From NCBI GenBank assembly GCA_964461435.1, contig CAYWUI010000011.1, forward strand, positions 9,910 to 73,909: a DNA stretch of 64,000 nt, read 5' to 3'. A model generated the notes under the pieces. The model was not told the DNA's origin and made no database searches. It was given only the letters and a program-made list of their open reading frames with translations. Position 1 is the first letter of the stretch. The number at the start of each line of letters is the position of its first letter. Below, in pieces: positions 53,443-62,607 of the stretch. The stretch comes from G020354785 sp964461435 (GTDB lineage: Bacteria; Bacteroidota; Bacteroidia; Bacteroidales; UBA10428). The position numbers and the translations under genes were made by a program.

Positions 53443-53964
53443 ATGACCAATTTTAAAGAAGACCTGCGGAGCATTAAAGCTTTTATTTTTGATGTAGATG
53501 GAGTACTTACCAATGGAAGTATATTCCTTGACCCCGGGGGTGAGTTTATTAGAACAATGAACATCAAGGACGGCTATGCCATACAATATTGTATTAAGCA
53601 CGGGTATCCCGTGGCTGTATTAACCGGAGGGAATTCAGAAACTATTAGAAAGCGGTTTGAGAACCTTGGAGTAAAAGATATTTACCTGAGATCTTCAAAT
53701 AAAATTAACGATTATGAACATTTCAGATCCAGGTATAAGCTTGAGCATAAAGATATACTGTTTATGGGTGATGATATACCGGATTATGAGATCATGAAAA
53801 TAGCCGGCGTCCCTACTTGTCCGGGTGACGCTGTTGAAGAAATAAAGAAGATTTCAAAGTATATCTCTGATAAAAAGGGAGGGGAAGGATGCGTCAGGGA
53901 TGTTATTGAACAGGTACTCAGGCTACATGGCAAATGGATGATTAATGGAGCATATTCATGGTGA
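53443..53964 (+). CDS. kdsC: KdsC-type 3-deoxy-D-manno-octulosonate 8-phosphate phosphatase (HAD)
   Basis: 173 residues, the size of KdsC. The HAD nucleophile motif is F-D-V-D-G-V-L-T-N-G (Asp17, Asp19), followed by K-D-G-Y-A-I-Q-Y, the motif II Thr in V-L-T-G-G-N-S, and F-M-G-D-D-I-P-D (motif IV). It releases KDO from KDO-8-phosphate for lipopolysaccharide. It leads the kdsC-prenyltransferase-maf group common in Bacteroidota. Confidence 0.92.
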   Translation: MTNFKEDLRSIKAFIFDVDGVLTNGSIFLDPGGEFIRTMNIKDGYAIQYCIKHGYPVAVLTGGNSETIRKRFENLGVKDIYLRSSNKINDYEHFRSRYKLEHKDILFMGDDIPDYEIMKIAGVPTCPGDAVEEIKKISKYISDKKGGEGCVRDVIEQVLRLHGKWMINGAYSW

Positions 53965-53980
53965 AATAATCACAAAATAT

Positions 53981-54952
53981 ATGGATAACCTGCAGCCCGC
54001 TTATATAAGTGCTTTTCTTAGATTAGTACGCTGGCAGAACTTAATTATTATAGCAGTTACCCAATATCTTGTAAGATACTGTATTCTTGCTCCAATTTTA
54101 AAATTTGGAGATCTTTCACTCCAGCTTAACGGATTCTGTTTCTTCCTGCTTGTATTGTCAACAGTGTTAATAGCAGCAGCCGGCTATGTTATTAATGACT
54201 ATTTTGACAGGAAAATAGATCTTGTTAACAGGCCTGATACGGTAATTGTCGGTAAAAAGATAAAAATAAGATATGCAATGGCTTTGCATATAATTTTCAA
54301 TATTATAGGAATAGGCACAGGATTTTATCTTTCGATAAGGATCGGGGAGCCATTACTGGGCCTGATATTTGTGACAGTTGGCGGATTACTTTGGTTTTAT
54401 TCAACCACATATAAAAGGCAGCTGTTGATAGGCAATATTATTGTAGCACTTATTACAGCGCTGGTACCGTTAGTAGTATTTTTATTTGAATACCCGTTGC
54501 TTAAAAGCTCATATAATGGGTTGTTTACGGTTTTCGGATCAATCATTAAGTATTTGACAGCATGGATATTGGGATATTCAGGATTTGCATTTCTGCTGAC
54601 ACTGGCCAGGGAAATAATTAAGGACGCTGAAGATTTTGAAGGCGATCATGCCTATGGCAACCAGACAATACCCATAGTCGTTGGCACAACATATACAAAA
54701 GGGATAATTGTAATTTTGTTAATCATTACCCTTATTGCAATATTTTATATTTATTTCATATATCTGACCGATAAGTTTACATTATGGTTTATTTGCATAA
54801 TGCTGGTAATTCCTTTAATATATGATGTTTATAAAGTTATAAGGGCAGATACAAGGAAAGATTATAATGTTGCAAGCCTTATAACAAAGATAATTATGAT
54901 AAACGGACTTTTGTACGCCTTGTTTGCTAACCTGGTCATCTCACAGTTTTAA
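53981..54952 (+). CDS. UbiA-family prenyltransferase (geranylgeranylglycerol-phosphate geranylgeranyltransferase-like)
   Basis: An integral membrane protein of ~323 residues with eight or nine helices. The first Asp-rich motif is N-D-Y-F-D-R-K-I-D (N-D-x-x-D-x-x-x-D) and the second R-E-I-I-K-D-A-E-D-F-E-G-D, both magnesium-diphosphate sites of the UbiA family. Many Bacteroidota carry this gene annotated as (geranyl)geranyltransferase; its lipid product there is not settled. I chose ATG 53981 with an A-rich leader; the in-frame ATG at 53945 would overlap kdsC by 20 bases. Confidence 0.85.
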   Translation: MDNLQPAYISAFLRLVRWQNLIIIAVTQYLVRYCILAPILKFGDLSLQLNGFCFFLLVLSTVLIAAAGYVINDYFDRKIDLVNRPDTVIVGKKIKIRYAMALHIIFNIIGIGTGFYLSIRIGEPLLGLIFVTVGGLLWFYSTTYKRQLLIGNIIVALITALVPLVVFLFEYPLLKSSYNGLFTVFGSIIKYLTAWILGYSGFAFLLTLAREIIKDAEDFEGDHAYGNQTIPIVVGTTYTKGIIVILLIITLIAIFYIYFIYLTDKFTLWFICIMLVIPLIYDVYKVIRADTRKDYNVASLITKIIMINGLLYALFANLVISQF

Positions 54953-54967
54953 TAAAAACGGATTATA

Positions 54968-55570
54968 GTGGATATTCAGGAAAAATTTAAAAAATATAAT
55001 ATTATTCTGGCATCGAAATCACCACGCAGGCAAAAGCTGCTTAAAGAACTGGGATTAAAATTTAAGGTCATTTCAGAACTGCCTGTAAAAGAAAATTATC
55101 CGCCATCTCTGGCTTGCGAGGAAATACCGGTATACCTGGCAAAACTTAAAGCACAGTCCTGCATGGATTTTATTTATGCGCATACAATAGTTATTGCTGC
55201 TGATACTGTTGTATGCCTCAATAATGAAATATTAGACAAGCCCCGGGACTACCGGGATGCTTTCAGTATTTTAAAAAAACTGTCAGGAAAGAAACACAGC
55301 GTGGTAACAGGCATTTGCATAAAATCAAAATATAAAGAAACTGCCTTCAATTCAAAATCAGATGTTTACTTTAAAACCCTGTCTGATTCAGAGATAGATT
55401 ATTACATTAAAACATATAAACCTTTTGACAAGGCCGGATCATACGGTATCCAGGAATGGATTGGATATATAGGTATTGAAAGAATAGAAGGCTCATATTT
55501 TAATATAATGGGTTTGCCAACACAACAATTATATAATGAATTATGTAAATTTATTGAAAAAGACTTGTAA
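54968..55570 (+). CDS. maf: Maf-like nucleoside triphosphate pyrophosphatase
   Basis: 200 residues with the Maf signatures I-I-L-A-S-K-S-P-R-R-Q-K-L-L, V-I-A-A-D-T-V-V, and K-A-G-S-Y-G-I-Q-E-W. The A-x-D-T-V motif and the length fit the dTTP/UTP pyrophosphatase branch that removes non-canonical or modified nucleotides. The start is GTG at 54968. Sixteen bases after the UbiA gene, ten before the S46 peptidase gene, so co-transcribed. Confidence 0.93.
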   Translation: MDIQEKFKKYNIILASKSPRRQKLLKELGLKFKVISELPVKENYPPSLACEEIPVYLAKLKAQSCMDFIYAHTIVIAADTVVCLNNEILDKPRDYRDAFSILKKLSGKKHSVVTGICIKSKYKETAFNSKSDVYFKTLSDSEIDYYIKTYKPFDKAGSYGIQEWIGYIGIERIEGSYFNIMGLPTQQLYNELCKFIEKDL

Positions 55571-55579
55571 GAAAGAATT

Positions 55580-57739
55580 ATGCCAAGAAAGCTTTTTTTA
55601 ATTTTTATTTTACTGATATGCTGTAATAAACTGATATTACTGTCCGGGGAGGGTATGTGGCTTCCATTTCTTCTTGGAGAACAGAATATTGATGAAATGA
55701 ATGGGATGGGACTTAAATTATCGGCAACGGAAATATTCAGTAATAAAGATGCAAGCCTTAAAGATGCAATAGTACTCTTTAATAAAGGATGTACAGGCGA
55801 GGTAATATCTGACAGCGGATTACTGGTAACCAACTACCATTGCGCTTACAGTTATATCCAGGCGATTAGCACGGTTAATAATGATTATTTGACCAAAGGG
55901 TACTGGGCAAAATCAAGGGAAGAAGAAATACCCCTGACGGATCTTACAGTTTCATTCTTAATCAGTGTTGATGATGTTACGTATAAAGTCCTTAAAAATA
56001 TTGATACTAACTTTGACGAGAATGCAAGGCTGAAAATAATCAATAAAAGGATAGACAGCATTAGGGCGCAGGTAGCGGCATCTGAAGATTATACAGTAAA
56101 AATAGTACCTTTCTATTATGGAAACGAATATTATATGTTTGTCTATGAGGTTTTTAAAGATATAAGGCTGGTAGGGATTCCCCCGGGTGAAATCGGTAGA
56201 TTTGGAGGAGATTCCGATAACTGGGTGTGGCCGCGCCATACCGGTGATTTTTCACTATTCAGGATATATGCCGATGTTAATAACAATCCGGCTGAATATT
56301 CTCCCGGAAATATACCTTATAAACCAAGGATGCACCTGCAAATTTCTTTAAAAGGATACAGGGAAGGTGATTTCACTATGGCATATGGATATCCCGGAAA
56401 AACATACCAGTTCTTAACTTCTCATGCAATTGCTATGTTAAATGACAGGATCCTGCCACAAAAAATAGAATTCAGGGAGGAAAGGCAAAAGCTGATAAAA
56501 GCTGCCATGGATTATGACAATGCAACAAAGATTAAATATGCCGCCAAGTACGAGAATATGAGCAATGCTTTGAAAAAATGGACAGGTACTCTGGAGGGAT
56601 TTGAAAGGATGAAGATTATTAAAAAGAAAGAAGAACTTGAACTGCAGTTCAAAAAATGGTCTGATTCTGATTCAACACTTAAAGCAAAATACGGTACATT
56701 AGGTTCCGGGTTTAAGCAATTATATGAGGAATCGTTACCTTTTTATGTCGCAGAGGAGTTTATGTTTGAAACAGTACTCAGCACAGAATTAATTGAATTT
56801 GTTTCCCGCTTTGGCAGTCTCCTTTTATTTTCTGAAATGGATTCGCTTAAAGCATATAATCAAAATGTTGAAAGTCTGAAAAAAGAAGCCTGCAAGTTTT
56901 TCAGGGATTATAGTGCAGAAATTGACGAGAAGGTATTTGCCAGTATGCTCGAATTTTATTATTATAATGTTGACAATGAATTCCATCCGGAAATTATTGA
57001 CATAATTTTTAAAAAGACAAAAGGGGACTTTACAGAATATTCAAAATACATATATTCCAAATCATTATTTGTTGACAAAACAAAGGTTGACAGGCTGCTT
57101 GATAATTTTTCAATGGCATCAACTGCAAAAATTGAAGATGATCCCGCATTTCAGGTTTATAGCAGCTTTATTGATGTTTATAAAAACAAGGTCAGGCCTC
57201 ATTTAAATCTTATAGACGCTGAACTGGACAGCCTTTACAGGAAGTACGTCCATGGCCTGACTGAAATGGAACCGCAAAAGAAATTTTATCCCGATGCCAA
57301 TTATACATTAAGACTTAGCTACGGTGATATTGAAGGCTATAAGCCGGAAGATGCTATTACCTATCGCTATTATACATCATTAACGGGTGTTATTGAAAAA
57401 AGCTTCTGTGAAAATCAGGATTATGCTATACCCGACAGACTTAAGGAACTTTATAATTTAAAAGATTATGGCATTTACGGGACAGACAGTATTATGCCCG
57501 TCTGCTTTATTGCAACTAATCATACGTCCGGAGGGAGCTCGGGCAGTCCGGTTTTAAATGGTGAGGGCCAGCTTATAGGAATTAATTTCGACAGAAACTG
57601 GGAGGGTACTATAAGCGATTACATTTACGATGAATCAATATGCCGTAATATATCGCTGGATATCAGGTATATGCTGTTTATTGTCGATAAGTATGCCGGA
57701 GCAGGAAAATTGCTAAATGAGATGACTATAGTTTATTAG
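55580..57739 (+). CDS. S46 family dipeptidyl-peptidase, DPP11-like
   Basis: 719 residues, signal peptide to ~23, then G-E-G-M-W-L-P. Chymotrypsin-like halves flank a helical domain. The catalytic His87 lies in T-N-Y-H-C-A-Y, and Ser654 in G-G-S-S-G-S-P-V-L. Arg672 in F-D-R-N-W-E-G is at the position of Arg673 of Porphyromonas DPP11 (DPP7 has Gly), so cleavage after N-terminal Xaa-Asp/Glu pairs is likely. It releases dipeptides in the periplasm. Last gene of the kdsC-UbiA-maf group. Confidence 0.9.
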   Translation: MPRKLFLIFILLICCNKLILLSGEGMWLPFLLGEQNIDEMNGMGLKLSATEIFSNKDASLKDAIVLFNKGCTGEVISDSGLLVTNYHCAYSYIQAISTVNNDYLTKGYWAKSREEEIPLTDLTVSFLISVDDVTYKVLKNIDTNFDENARLKIINKRIDSIRAQVAASEDYTVKIVPFYYGNEYYMFVYEVFKDIRLVGIPPGEIGRFGGDSDNWVWPRHTGDFSLFRIYADVNNNPAEYSPGNIPYKPRMHLQISLKGYREGDFTMAYGYPGKTYQFLTSHAIAMLNDRILPQKIEFREERQKLIKAAMDYDNATKIKYAAKYENMSNALKKWTGTLEGFERMKIIKKKEELELQFKKWSDSDSTLKAKYGTLGSGFKQLYEESLPFYVAEEFMFETVLSTELIEFVSRFGSLLLFSEMDSLKAYNQNVESLKKEACKFFRDYSAEIDEKVFASMLEFYYYNVDNEFHPEIIDIIFKKTKGDFTEYSKYIYSKSLFVDKTKVDRLLDNFSMASTAKIEDDPAFQVYSSFIDVYKNKVRPHLNLIDAELDSLYRKYVHGLTEMEPQKKFYPDANYTLRLSYGDIEGYKPEDAITYRYYTSLTGVIEKSFCENQDYAIPDRLKELYNLKDYGIYGTDSIMPVCFIATNHTSGGSSGSPVLNGEGQLIGINFDRNWEGTISDYIYDESICRNISLDIRYMLFIVDKYAGAGKLLNEMTIVY

Positions 57740-57745
57740 TTCTTG

Positions 57746-57771
57746 TCCTCCTGCGCTAAAGCTCCGGAGGA
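57746..57771. terminator. Possible bidirectional terminator hairpin
   Basis: TCCTCC at 57746-57751 pairs with GGAGGA at 57766-57771, with an inner GCT/AGC pair, in the 38-base gap between the convergent S46 gene and the STN-domain gene. No T run follows. Confidence 0.4.
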
Positions 57772-57777
57772 TACAAC

Positions 57778-59358
57778 CTATTCCTTAAATTCCGAGTTAA
57801 GATTTTTTAATGCTTCTTCAAGTGGTTCATCAGGTTTTATATAATTGTAATCTTCCCAGTAGGTGTCTTTATATTCTATTGCCTGGTCAGTGAAAATATT
57901 CATGGTCTTTGCTACTTCCTTTGGTTTGAATCTTTTTACATCAAGTGTATCTATGTCTGTTACAGCCAGTTCAATTACCGTATTAAAAACCTTACCAAAA
58001 AGCTGTTTTTTCTTTCTTATTTTAAACTCTGTCTCACATCTTATAAAGTTTAAATAATATTTGTTGTTAAATTCCTTGAATTTCACAGAGTATTCAGCTT
58101 TTATAGGCTTTACATTAATATTCCTGGGTTTCTTTATTACGAAGAAGCTGGTAGCCTTACCTATTTTGTCCTGTTCTAATGAAAAATCCACTGCCTTGAC
58201 TGCCAGACTGTTAAGGTCGAGATAGATTCTTCCTGTATAGGGAGGATAGTTGTTATTTTTTTTATGGTCAAACTTGATCGCATAAGCCTCCCTTTCATTG
58301 TCAATCATGACGTCGGCCATCCTGTAGTTGTAATACTGAAAGTTGTCAGCTGAAAAAAAGTACGCAGGGTGCTTAACTATATCAAGCAGCAAAGTTGTAC
58401 CCAGTCCGGCCTTCAGTTTAAGAATTACTGTATCTGTGCGGTTAATGTTCCTGCTTGTTCTTGCTTTAATAATTTTTATCTGTTCTTTTTCATCAGGCGC
58501 AGTATAAGATGATTTATAGGTTTGCAGTACAGCTTCGGATACAATGACGTATCTCCTTGATTCCTTTACCGATTCACGGTAAAATGAAGTAAGTATGGAA
58601 GGTTTATTGCTGTAGTTGGCAGGAATATTCTCAATTGCACCTCTTAACAATGATATAGGGTCAATTTTTCTTATGATTACCTCCTGTATGGGTATGAAAT
58701 CAGGAACCAGGGAAATAACATTATTTTTTGATACAAGATTTATTACCTGCTCTTTAAATAATTCATAACCAATACATGAGACACCAATGCTGTCATAAAG
58801 AAAAGAGGGTGAAATTTTCATTATAAATTCCCCGTCGGTATTTGAGACCGTTCCTATACTTTTTCCTATAAGACTGATGTTGGCATATTCAACGGGTTTT
58901 TGTGTATTTTTATCTATGATTTTCCCCTCGATCTTCAATACTGAGACAGATTCAGGCAGTACTTCACCCTGTATTTTTTCAATGTTACTCCCGCGTTCAT
59001 ATATTACAATATTATTACCTATAATCCTGTATTCCAATGTTTTATTATCAATAATTTTATCAAGGATCTCCCTGAGTGGCTTGTTCCTGCAATTGACTGA
59101 GACTATCCTGTCCGCATCTATCAGGGATGAATTATATGAGAAGTTATAATTGATCTCTTTTTCAATGACTCTGAAAACATCGTAGACTGAATAATTATTC
59201 AGAGAAATGTTCAACCTGTAATCAAATATTGAGTCCTGACTATAAGCCAGGCCGATTCCGGAGACGAACAATATGAAAATTATAATTGTGCGGGCAAAAT
59301 TGTTACAAACATTCGGTACCGGACTTTTAATAATATGGTCAGCAACCACTTCCAACAA
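57778..59358 (-). CDS. STN- and carboxypeptidase-like-domain envelope protein without TonB barrel
   Basis: 526 residues with a hydrophobic segment at ~22-38. Residues ~45-120 are an STN (secretin/TonB short N-terminal) domain (S-V-Y-D-V-F-R-V-I, F-S-Y-N-S-S-L-I), 145-220 a carboxypeptidase-regulatory-like domain (G-S-V-S-N-T-D-G-E-F-like, here S-I-G-T-V-S-N-T-D-G-E-F). The remaining ~300 residues are beta-rich and like those of 61061-62365 (Q-E-V-I-I-R-K, L-T-S-F-Y-R-E-S-V-K). No plug or barrel follows. It overlaps the fecR-like gene by 20 bases. In cell-surface signalling an STN domain contacts FecR, so this is probably the FecR partner (inference). Confidence 0.8.
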   Translation of the reverse strand: MLEVVADHIIKSPVPNVCNNFARTIIIFILFVSGIGLAYSQDSIFDYRLNISLNNYSVYDVFRVIEKEINYNFSYNSSLIDADRIVSVNCRNKPLREILDKIIDNKTLEYRIIGNNIVIYERGSNIEKIQGEVLPESVSVLKIEGKIIDKNTQKPVEYANISLIGKSIGTVSNTDGEFIMKISPSFLYDSIGVSCIGYELFKEQVINLVSKNNVISLVPDFIPIQEVIIRKIDPISLLRGAIENIPANYSNKPSILTSFYRESVKESRRYVIVSEAVLQTYKSSYTAPDEKEQIKIIKARTSRNINRTDTVILKLKAGLGTTLLLDIVKHPAYFFSADNFQYYNYRMADVMIDNEREAYAIKFDHKKNNNYPPYTGRIYLDLNSLAVKAVDFSLEQDKIGKATSFFVIKKPRNINVKPIKAEYSVKFKEFNNKYYLNFIRCETEFKIRKKKQLFGKVFNTVIELAVTDIDTLDVKRFKPKEVAKTMNIFTDQAIEYKDTYWEDYNYIKPDEPLEEALKNLNSEFKE

Positions 59359-60382
59359 TGATTACCTTTTCTTTTGTTTTTATTATATTCTCAATCTGGA
59401 GATTAAATGATCCTTCAATGACCATTAATACTGAATCAAGCGATGCATTATTAAAAGTAGCAGTCAATTTGCAATTGGCCATTTCCTGACTGCTGAATTT
59501 AATACTCGTGTTATAAACACTCTCTAATTTTTCTGCCACCTTTTCCAGACCCGTTTCTTTAAAGATCAGGTATTTTGTTTTCCACGAAAGATAATTGATA
59601 TCTTTATTCTCACTTTTGATAAGTTTCTCTCCTGATAGTGTTCCAATATAGCCGGGTTCAATTAATATATTATTATCATGGTTATTCTTTTGTGATAATT
59701 GCACATTTCCTGATTCAACAAATACTTCAATTTTATTATTTGATGTTCTTGTGTTCATGTTAAATGATGTTCCCAGTACTTTCACCACTGCATCATTTGT
59801 AGTTACTGTGAACGGATGAGATTTATTTCTGACTACATCAAAATACGCTTCACCTTTTAAATATACCTGTCTTGACCCGCTTCCGAAGTTGTTTGAGTAC
59901 CTGATAAAGGTACCGGAATTTAGGTATACCTGTGAACCATCCGGCAATATTAATCTGGATGTATTATCAGCACCTGATTTGATTATCGTATTATTATCAA
60001 AATATGACTTAACATATACTTTATAAATGCCAAATGATATTCCCATGACCAGTAATACCGAAGCAGCGATACGCAATGACCGGTAAAGGAATAACTTTGC
60101 AGTGTTAACCCTCGTCAGTTCTGTCAGAGGAATAAGTTCCGGTTCGCTTTTCAGTATTCTCTGTTTTACATTTTCCCATGCACTATCAACATCTACTTTT
60201 TTCATATTTTTAATTGAATTAATTTTCTCCCAATCGGTTTGAATATTCTTAAATAATATTTTGTTTTTATTGTTGCTGTTTATCCATTCATTGACACGGA
60301 AGCCCTCTTCATTATCACTCTCGCCGGATAAATATTTAGCCAAAAGTTTCCAGTTTATTTTATTTTCCTTATAGCTGCTCAT
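59339..60382 (-). CDS. FecR-type anti-sigma factor
   Basis: 347 residues: cytoplasmic N-terminal part (~1-95) that binds sigma, one transmembrane helix (~100-122, L-R-I-A-A-S-V-L-L-V-M-G), a periplasmic FecR domain (L-I-L-P-D-G-S-Q-V-Y-L-N-S-G-T, G-E-A-Y-F-D-V, V-L-G-T-S-F-N-M) and a C-terminal DUF4974/STN-like domain. It holds the ECF sigma factor inactive until a signal arrives from the periplasm. Sixty bases after the sigma gene, overlapping the STN gene. Confidence 0.93.
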   Translation of the reverse strand: MSSYKENKINWKLLAKYLSGESDNEEGFRVNEWINSNNKNKILFKNIQTDWEKINSIKNMKKVDVDSAWENVKQRILKSEPELIPLTELTRVNTAKLFLYRSLRIAASVLLVMGISFGIYKVYVKSYFDNNTIIKSGADNTSRLILPDGSQVYLNSGTFIRYSNNFGSGSRQVYLKGEAYFDVVRNKSHPFTVTTNDAVVKVLGTSFNMNTRTSNNKIEVFVESGNVQLSQKNNHDNNILIEPGYIGTLSGEKLIKSENKDINYLSWKTKYLIFKETGLEKVAEKLESVYNTSIKFSSQEMANCKLTATFNNASLDSVLMVIEGSFNLQIENIIKTKEKVIIVGSGC

Positions 60383-60442
60383 AATTTATGTAATAATAGC
60401 TCCATTTTGTTAATTACAAAGTGTTTGTTTCAATATATATTA

Positions 60443-60991
60443 TTATGCTTCAACATAGTTTTTCAGGTTTCGCCGAAGAAGCTTTAATGCTTTACCCATA
60501 TTTGCTTCAATAGTTTTTATTGATAAAGATAATTTATCTGCTATTTCCCCGTACTTAAGTCCCTCATACCTGTTAAGAAGAAATATTTTTCTGCATCTTT
60601 CAGGTAAAGAGTTTAAAGTGTTATTTATTATCTCGTTAAGTTCCTGCATTCTTAAAGCTTCTGATGCATCATTGTTATATTCTTTGTTCTGTTTTCTGTA
60701 ATAGTCCTCATATTTTATTTCTATTGCACGATGGTTTAAGTATTGAAGGCACCCATTATAAACAGAACGGTACAAATATGATTTCAAAGAAACACTAATA
60801 TTCAGTATGTCCCTTTTCTCCCATAGTTTGTAGAACAGTTCCTGCACAACCTCTTCAGCAGCATCAAGATCTTTAGTATATTTATTGGCATAAATACAAA
60901 GAGCTGCATAATATTTTCTAAATACATTTTCAAAGGTTATTAAATTGCCTTCCCTGATTTCTTTAAATATCTTCCAGTTTTGACTCTTCAT
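60443..60991 (-). CDS. ECF RNA polymerase sigma factor (FecI-like)
   Basis: 182 residues with sigma region 2 (F-R-K-Y-Y-A-A-L-C-I-Y-A-N-K-Y-T, E-E-V-V-Q-E-L-F-Y-K-L-W) and region 4 (L-P-E-R-C-R-K-I-F-L-L-N-R-Y-E-G-L-K-Y-G-E-I-A-D-K-L-S). This is the Bacteroidota-type ECF factor paired with FecR. Its targets are unknown; candidates are the operon itself and the paralogous gene upstream. Confidence 0.94.
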   Translation of the reverse strand: MKSQNWKIFKEIREGNLITFENVFRKYYAALCIYANKYTKDLDAAEEVVQELFYKLWEKRDILNISVSLKSYLYRSVYNGCLQYLNHRAIEIKYEDYYRKQNKEYNNDASEALRMQELNEIINNTLNSLPERCRKIFLLNRYEGLKYGEIADKLSLSIKTIEANMGKALKLLRRNLKNYVEA

Positions 60992-61060
60992 GTGCAGAAA
61001 CTGTTGATAAAATAACTAAATTAATAAAATGTACTTATCGCCTGCCCGACAAAAACATAT

Positions 61061-62365
61061 TTAATTTGTCCGTACTAATTTTCTGCCTAATCTTTCTATT
61101 GCCATTTCAATTGATTCATCAGGTTTTATCACGTTATATTCACCCCAGTAGTCCGCATCCTCAAAATAGTTCACCTGGTCTATAAAAACATCTGAGATTC
61201 TCTCCGATTCTCTCAGCTTAAATTTACTGATATTTGATGTATCCCTGTCAGTTATTGCCATTTCGAGCATTGTAGTATAAATAGAGCGAAACAGCTTTTT
61301 ATCCCATTTACATTTGAACTTGGCCTCGGCCCTGACGTGATTCAGATGCCACTTGCCATCTATTGGCCTGTAATTTGCCAGATACCTGGCATCTTCGACG
61401 TCAATTTTCATGCTGACAGGCTTTTTTCTTACAAGCTCATTATCAGCCTGGGTAAGGGCCTTGTCACTAATACGGAAATCCAGTCTTGCTATCGCCAGGT
61501 TGTTGGCATCGAGATATATTTTACCCTGATACAAAGGCAAATCAACATTATTTTTCTGATTAAATTCAATTACAAAGGTCTCCCTGTTATCAATATTAAC
61601 AATCCCGTTAAGTTTATAATTGTAATATTTAAAGAAGTCTTCTGACAGAAGGGTAGACGGATTTTTAACGACATCCAGCAATAAACTGGTTTTAGGTCCG
61701 CCCTGGAGCTTGAACAGAATAGTATCCATTTTCTTGATATCCTCACTTTTTCTTCCCTTGTATATTTTGATCCTGTCAGAGTCAAAGTAGTTTTTATAGC
61801 TCGACTTGTAAATATCGAGCACTGCTTCAGATACTGCCACATAATTCCTGTTTTGTTTTATTGTTTCCCGGTAAAAGCCGGTTAACATTTCAGGATTATC
61901 GGCATAGTTTTCACCTATCCGTGCGATAGCTTTTCTCAGCAGTTCAACCGGATCACCTGTTTTAATGATTACTTCCTGTATAGGTATAGGGTCAGCAACA
62001 AGTCTAATCGTGTTTTTCATCATGTTCAATTCTTCAAGGGCCAATTCCTGCGTTTTGTAACCTACAAATGAGATGCTTATTTTTCCCTCTCCTTTAGACA
62101 ACGGCACCTTAAGAATGAATTCACCGTCAAGATTTGAGACAGTCCCTATACTTGAACCTTCAAGATATACGTTTGCAAATGCAACGGGGTCCCTGGTTTC
62201 ACTGTCTAATATTTTCCCTGAGTAAGTATAATAAGGTACACTATCGTTCATTCCTGACTTACCACCGAAAGAATCAGCACCGGATAACATTATGCTATTT
62301 ATGCATAATGCAATTATTATAATACCGGCTGCTTTCAGACTCAAAATTCCATTTGTTGTTTTCAT
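61061..62365 (-). CDS. Carboxypeptidase-like-domain envelope protein, paralogue of 57778-59358
   Basis: 434 residues. Signal peptide (to ~29), a carboxypeptidase-regulatory-like domain at ~45-125 (S-I-G-T-V-S-N-L-D-G-E-F), then a beta-rich part of ~300 residues with the same blocks as the gene three places downstream: I-P-I-Q-E-V-I-I-K, F-Y-R-E-T-I-K-Q-N-R-N-Y, L-L-L-D-V-V-K-N-P and F-K-Y-Y-N-Y. It lacks the STN domain. It precedes the ECF sigma gene by 69 bases on the same strand. Function unknown. Confidence 0.8.
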   Translation of the reverse strand: MKTTNGILSLKAAGIIIIALCINSIMLSGADSFGGKSGMNDSVPYYTYSGKILDSETRDPVAFANVYLEGSSIGTVSNLDGEFILKVPLSKGEGKISISFVGYKTQELALEELNMMKNTIRLVADPIPIQEVIIKTGDPVELLRKAIARIGENYADNPEMLTGFYRETIKQNRNYVAVSEAVLDIYKSSYKNYFDSDRIKIYKGRKSEDIKKMDTILFKLQGGPKTSLLLDVVKNPSTLLSEDFFKYYNYKLNGIVNIDNRETFVIEFNQKNNVDLPLYQGKIYLDANNLAIARLDFRISDKALTQADNELVRKKPVSMKIDVEDARYLANYRPIDGKWHLNHVRAEAKFKCKWDKKLFRSIYTTMLEMAITDRDTSNISKFKLRESERISDVFIDQVNYFEDADYWGEYNVIKPDESIEMAIERLGRKLVRTN

Positions 62366-62445
62366 GACTGTATTTAATTAAATTACTAAATTAATCTTCA
62401 TTTTTTAAAAATTATTACTTTTTCAACCAATTCCAAAAGGCCTTT

Positions 62446-62461
62446 CCAATCTTAAGATTGG
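62446..62461. promoter_or_regulatory. Perfect 16-bp palindrome in divergent spacer
   Basis: CCAATCTTAAGATTGG is fully self-complementary and lies next to a second palindrome, AAAGGCCTTT (62436-62445), in the 242-base spacer between the divergent genes at 62365 and 62608. Candidate operator. Nothing else clear is seen in the spacer. Confidence 0.4.
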
Positions 62462-62607
62462 TAAGTTCGATTTTACCCTATGTATAATTTTATAATTAAC
62501 AATTCAGCCTCAAATAATTGATACAGAATGAATTTTTTTATATTTTTATTTCATATTATACTCATAATCCTCATCCTTACTTATGTAGTTCAACCAAACC
62601 TGTCAAT

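Noticed and set aside
53945..53980. Longer N-terminus of the UbiA-family gene
   Set aside because: Would overlap kdsC; the ATG at 53981 has the usual A-rich leader.
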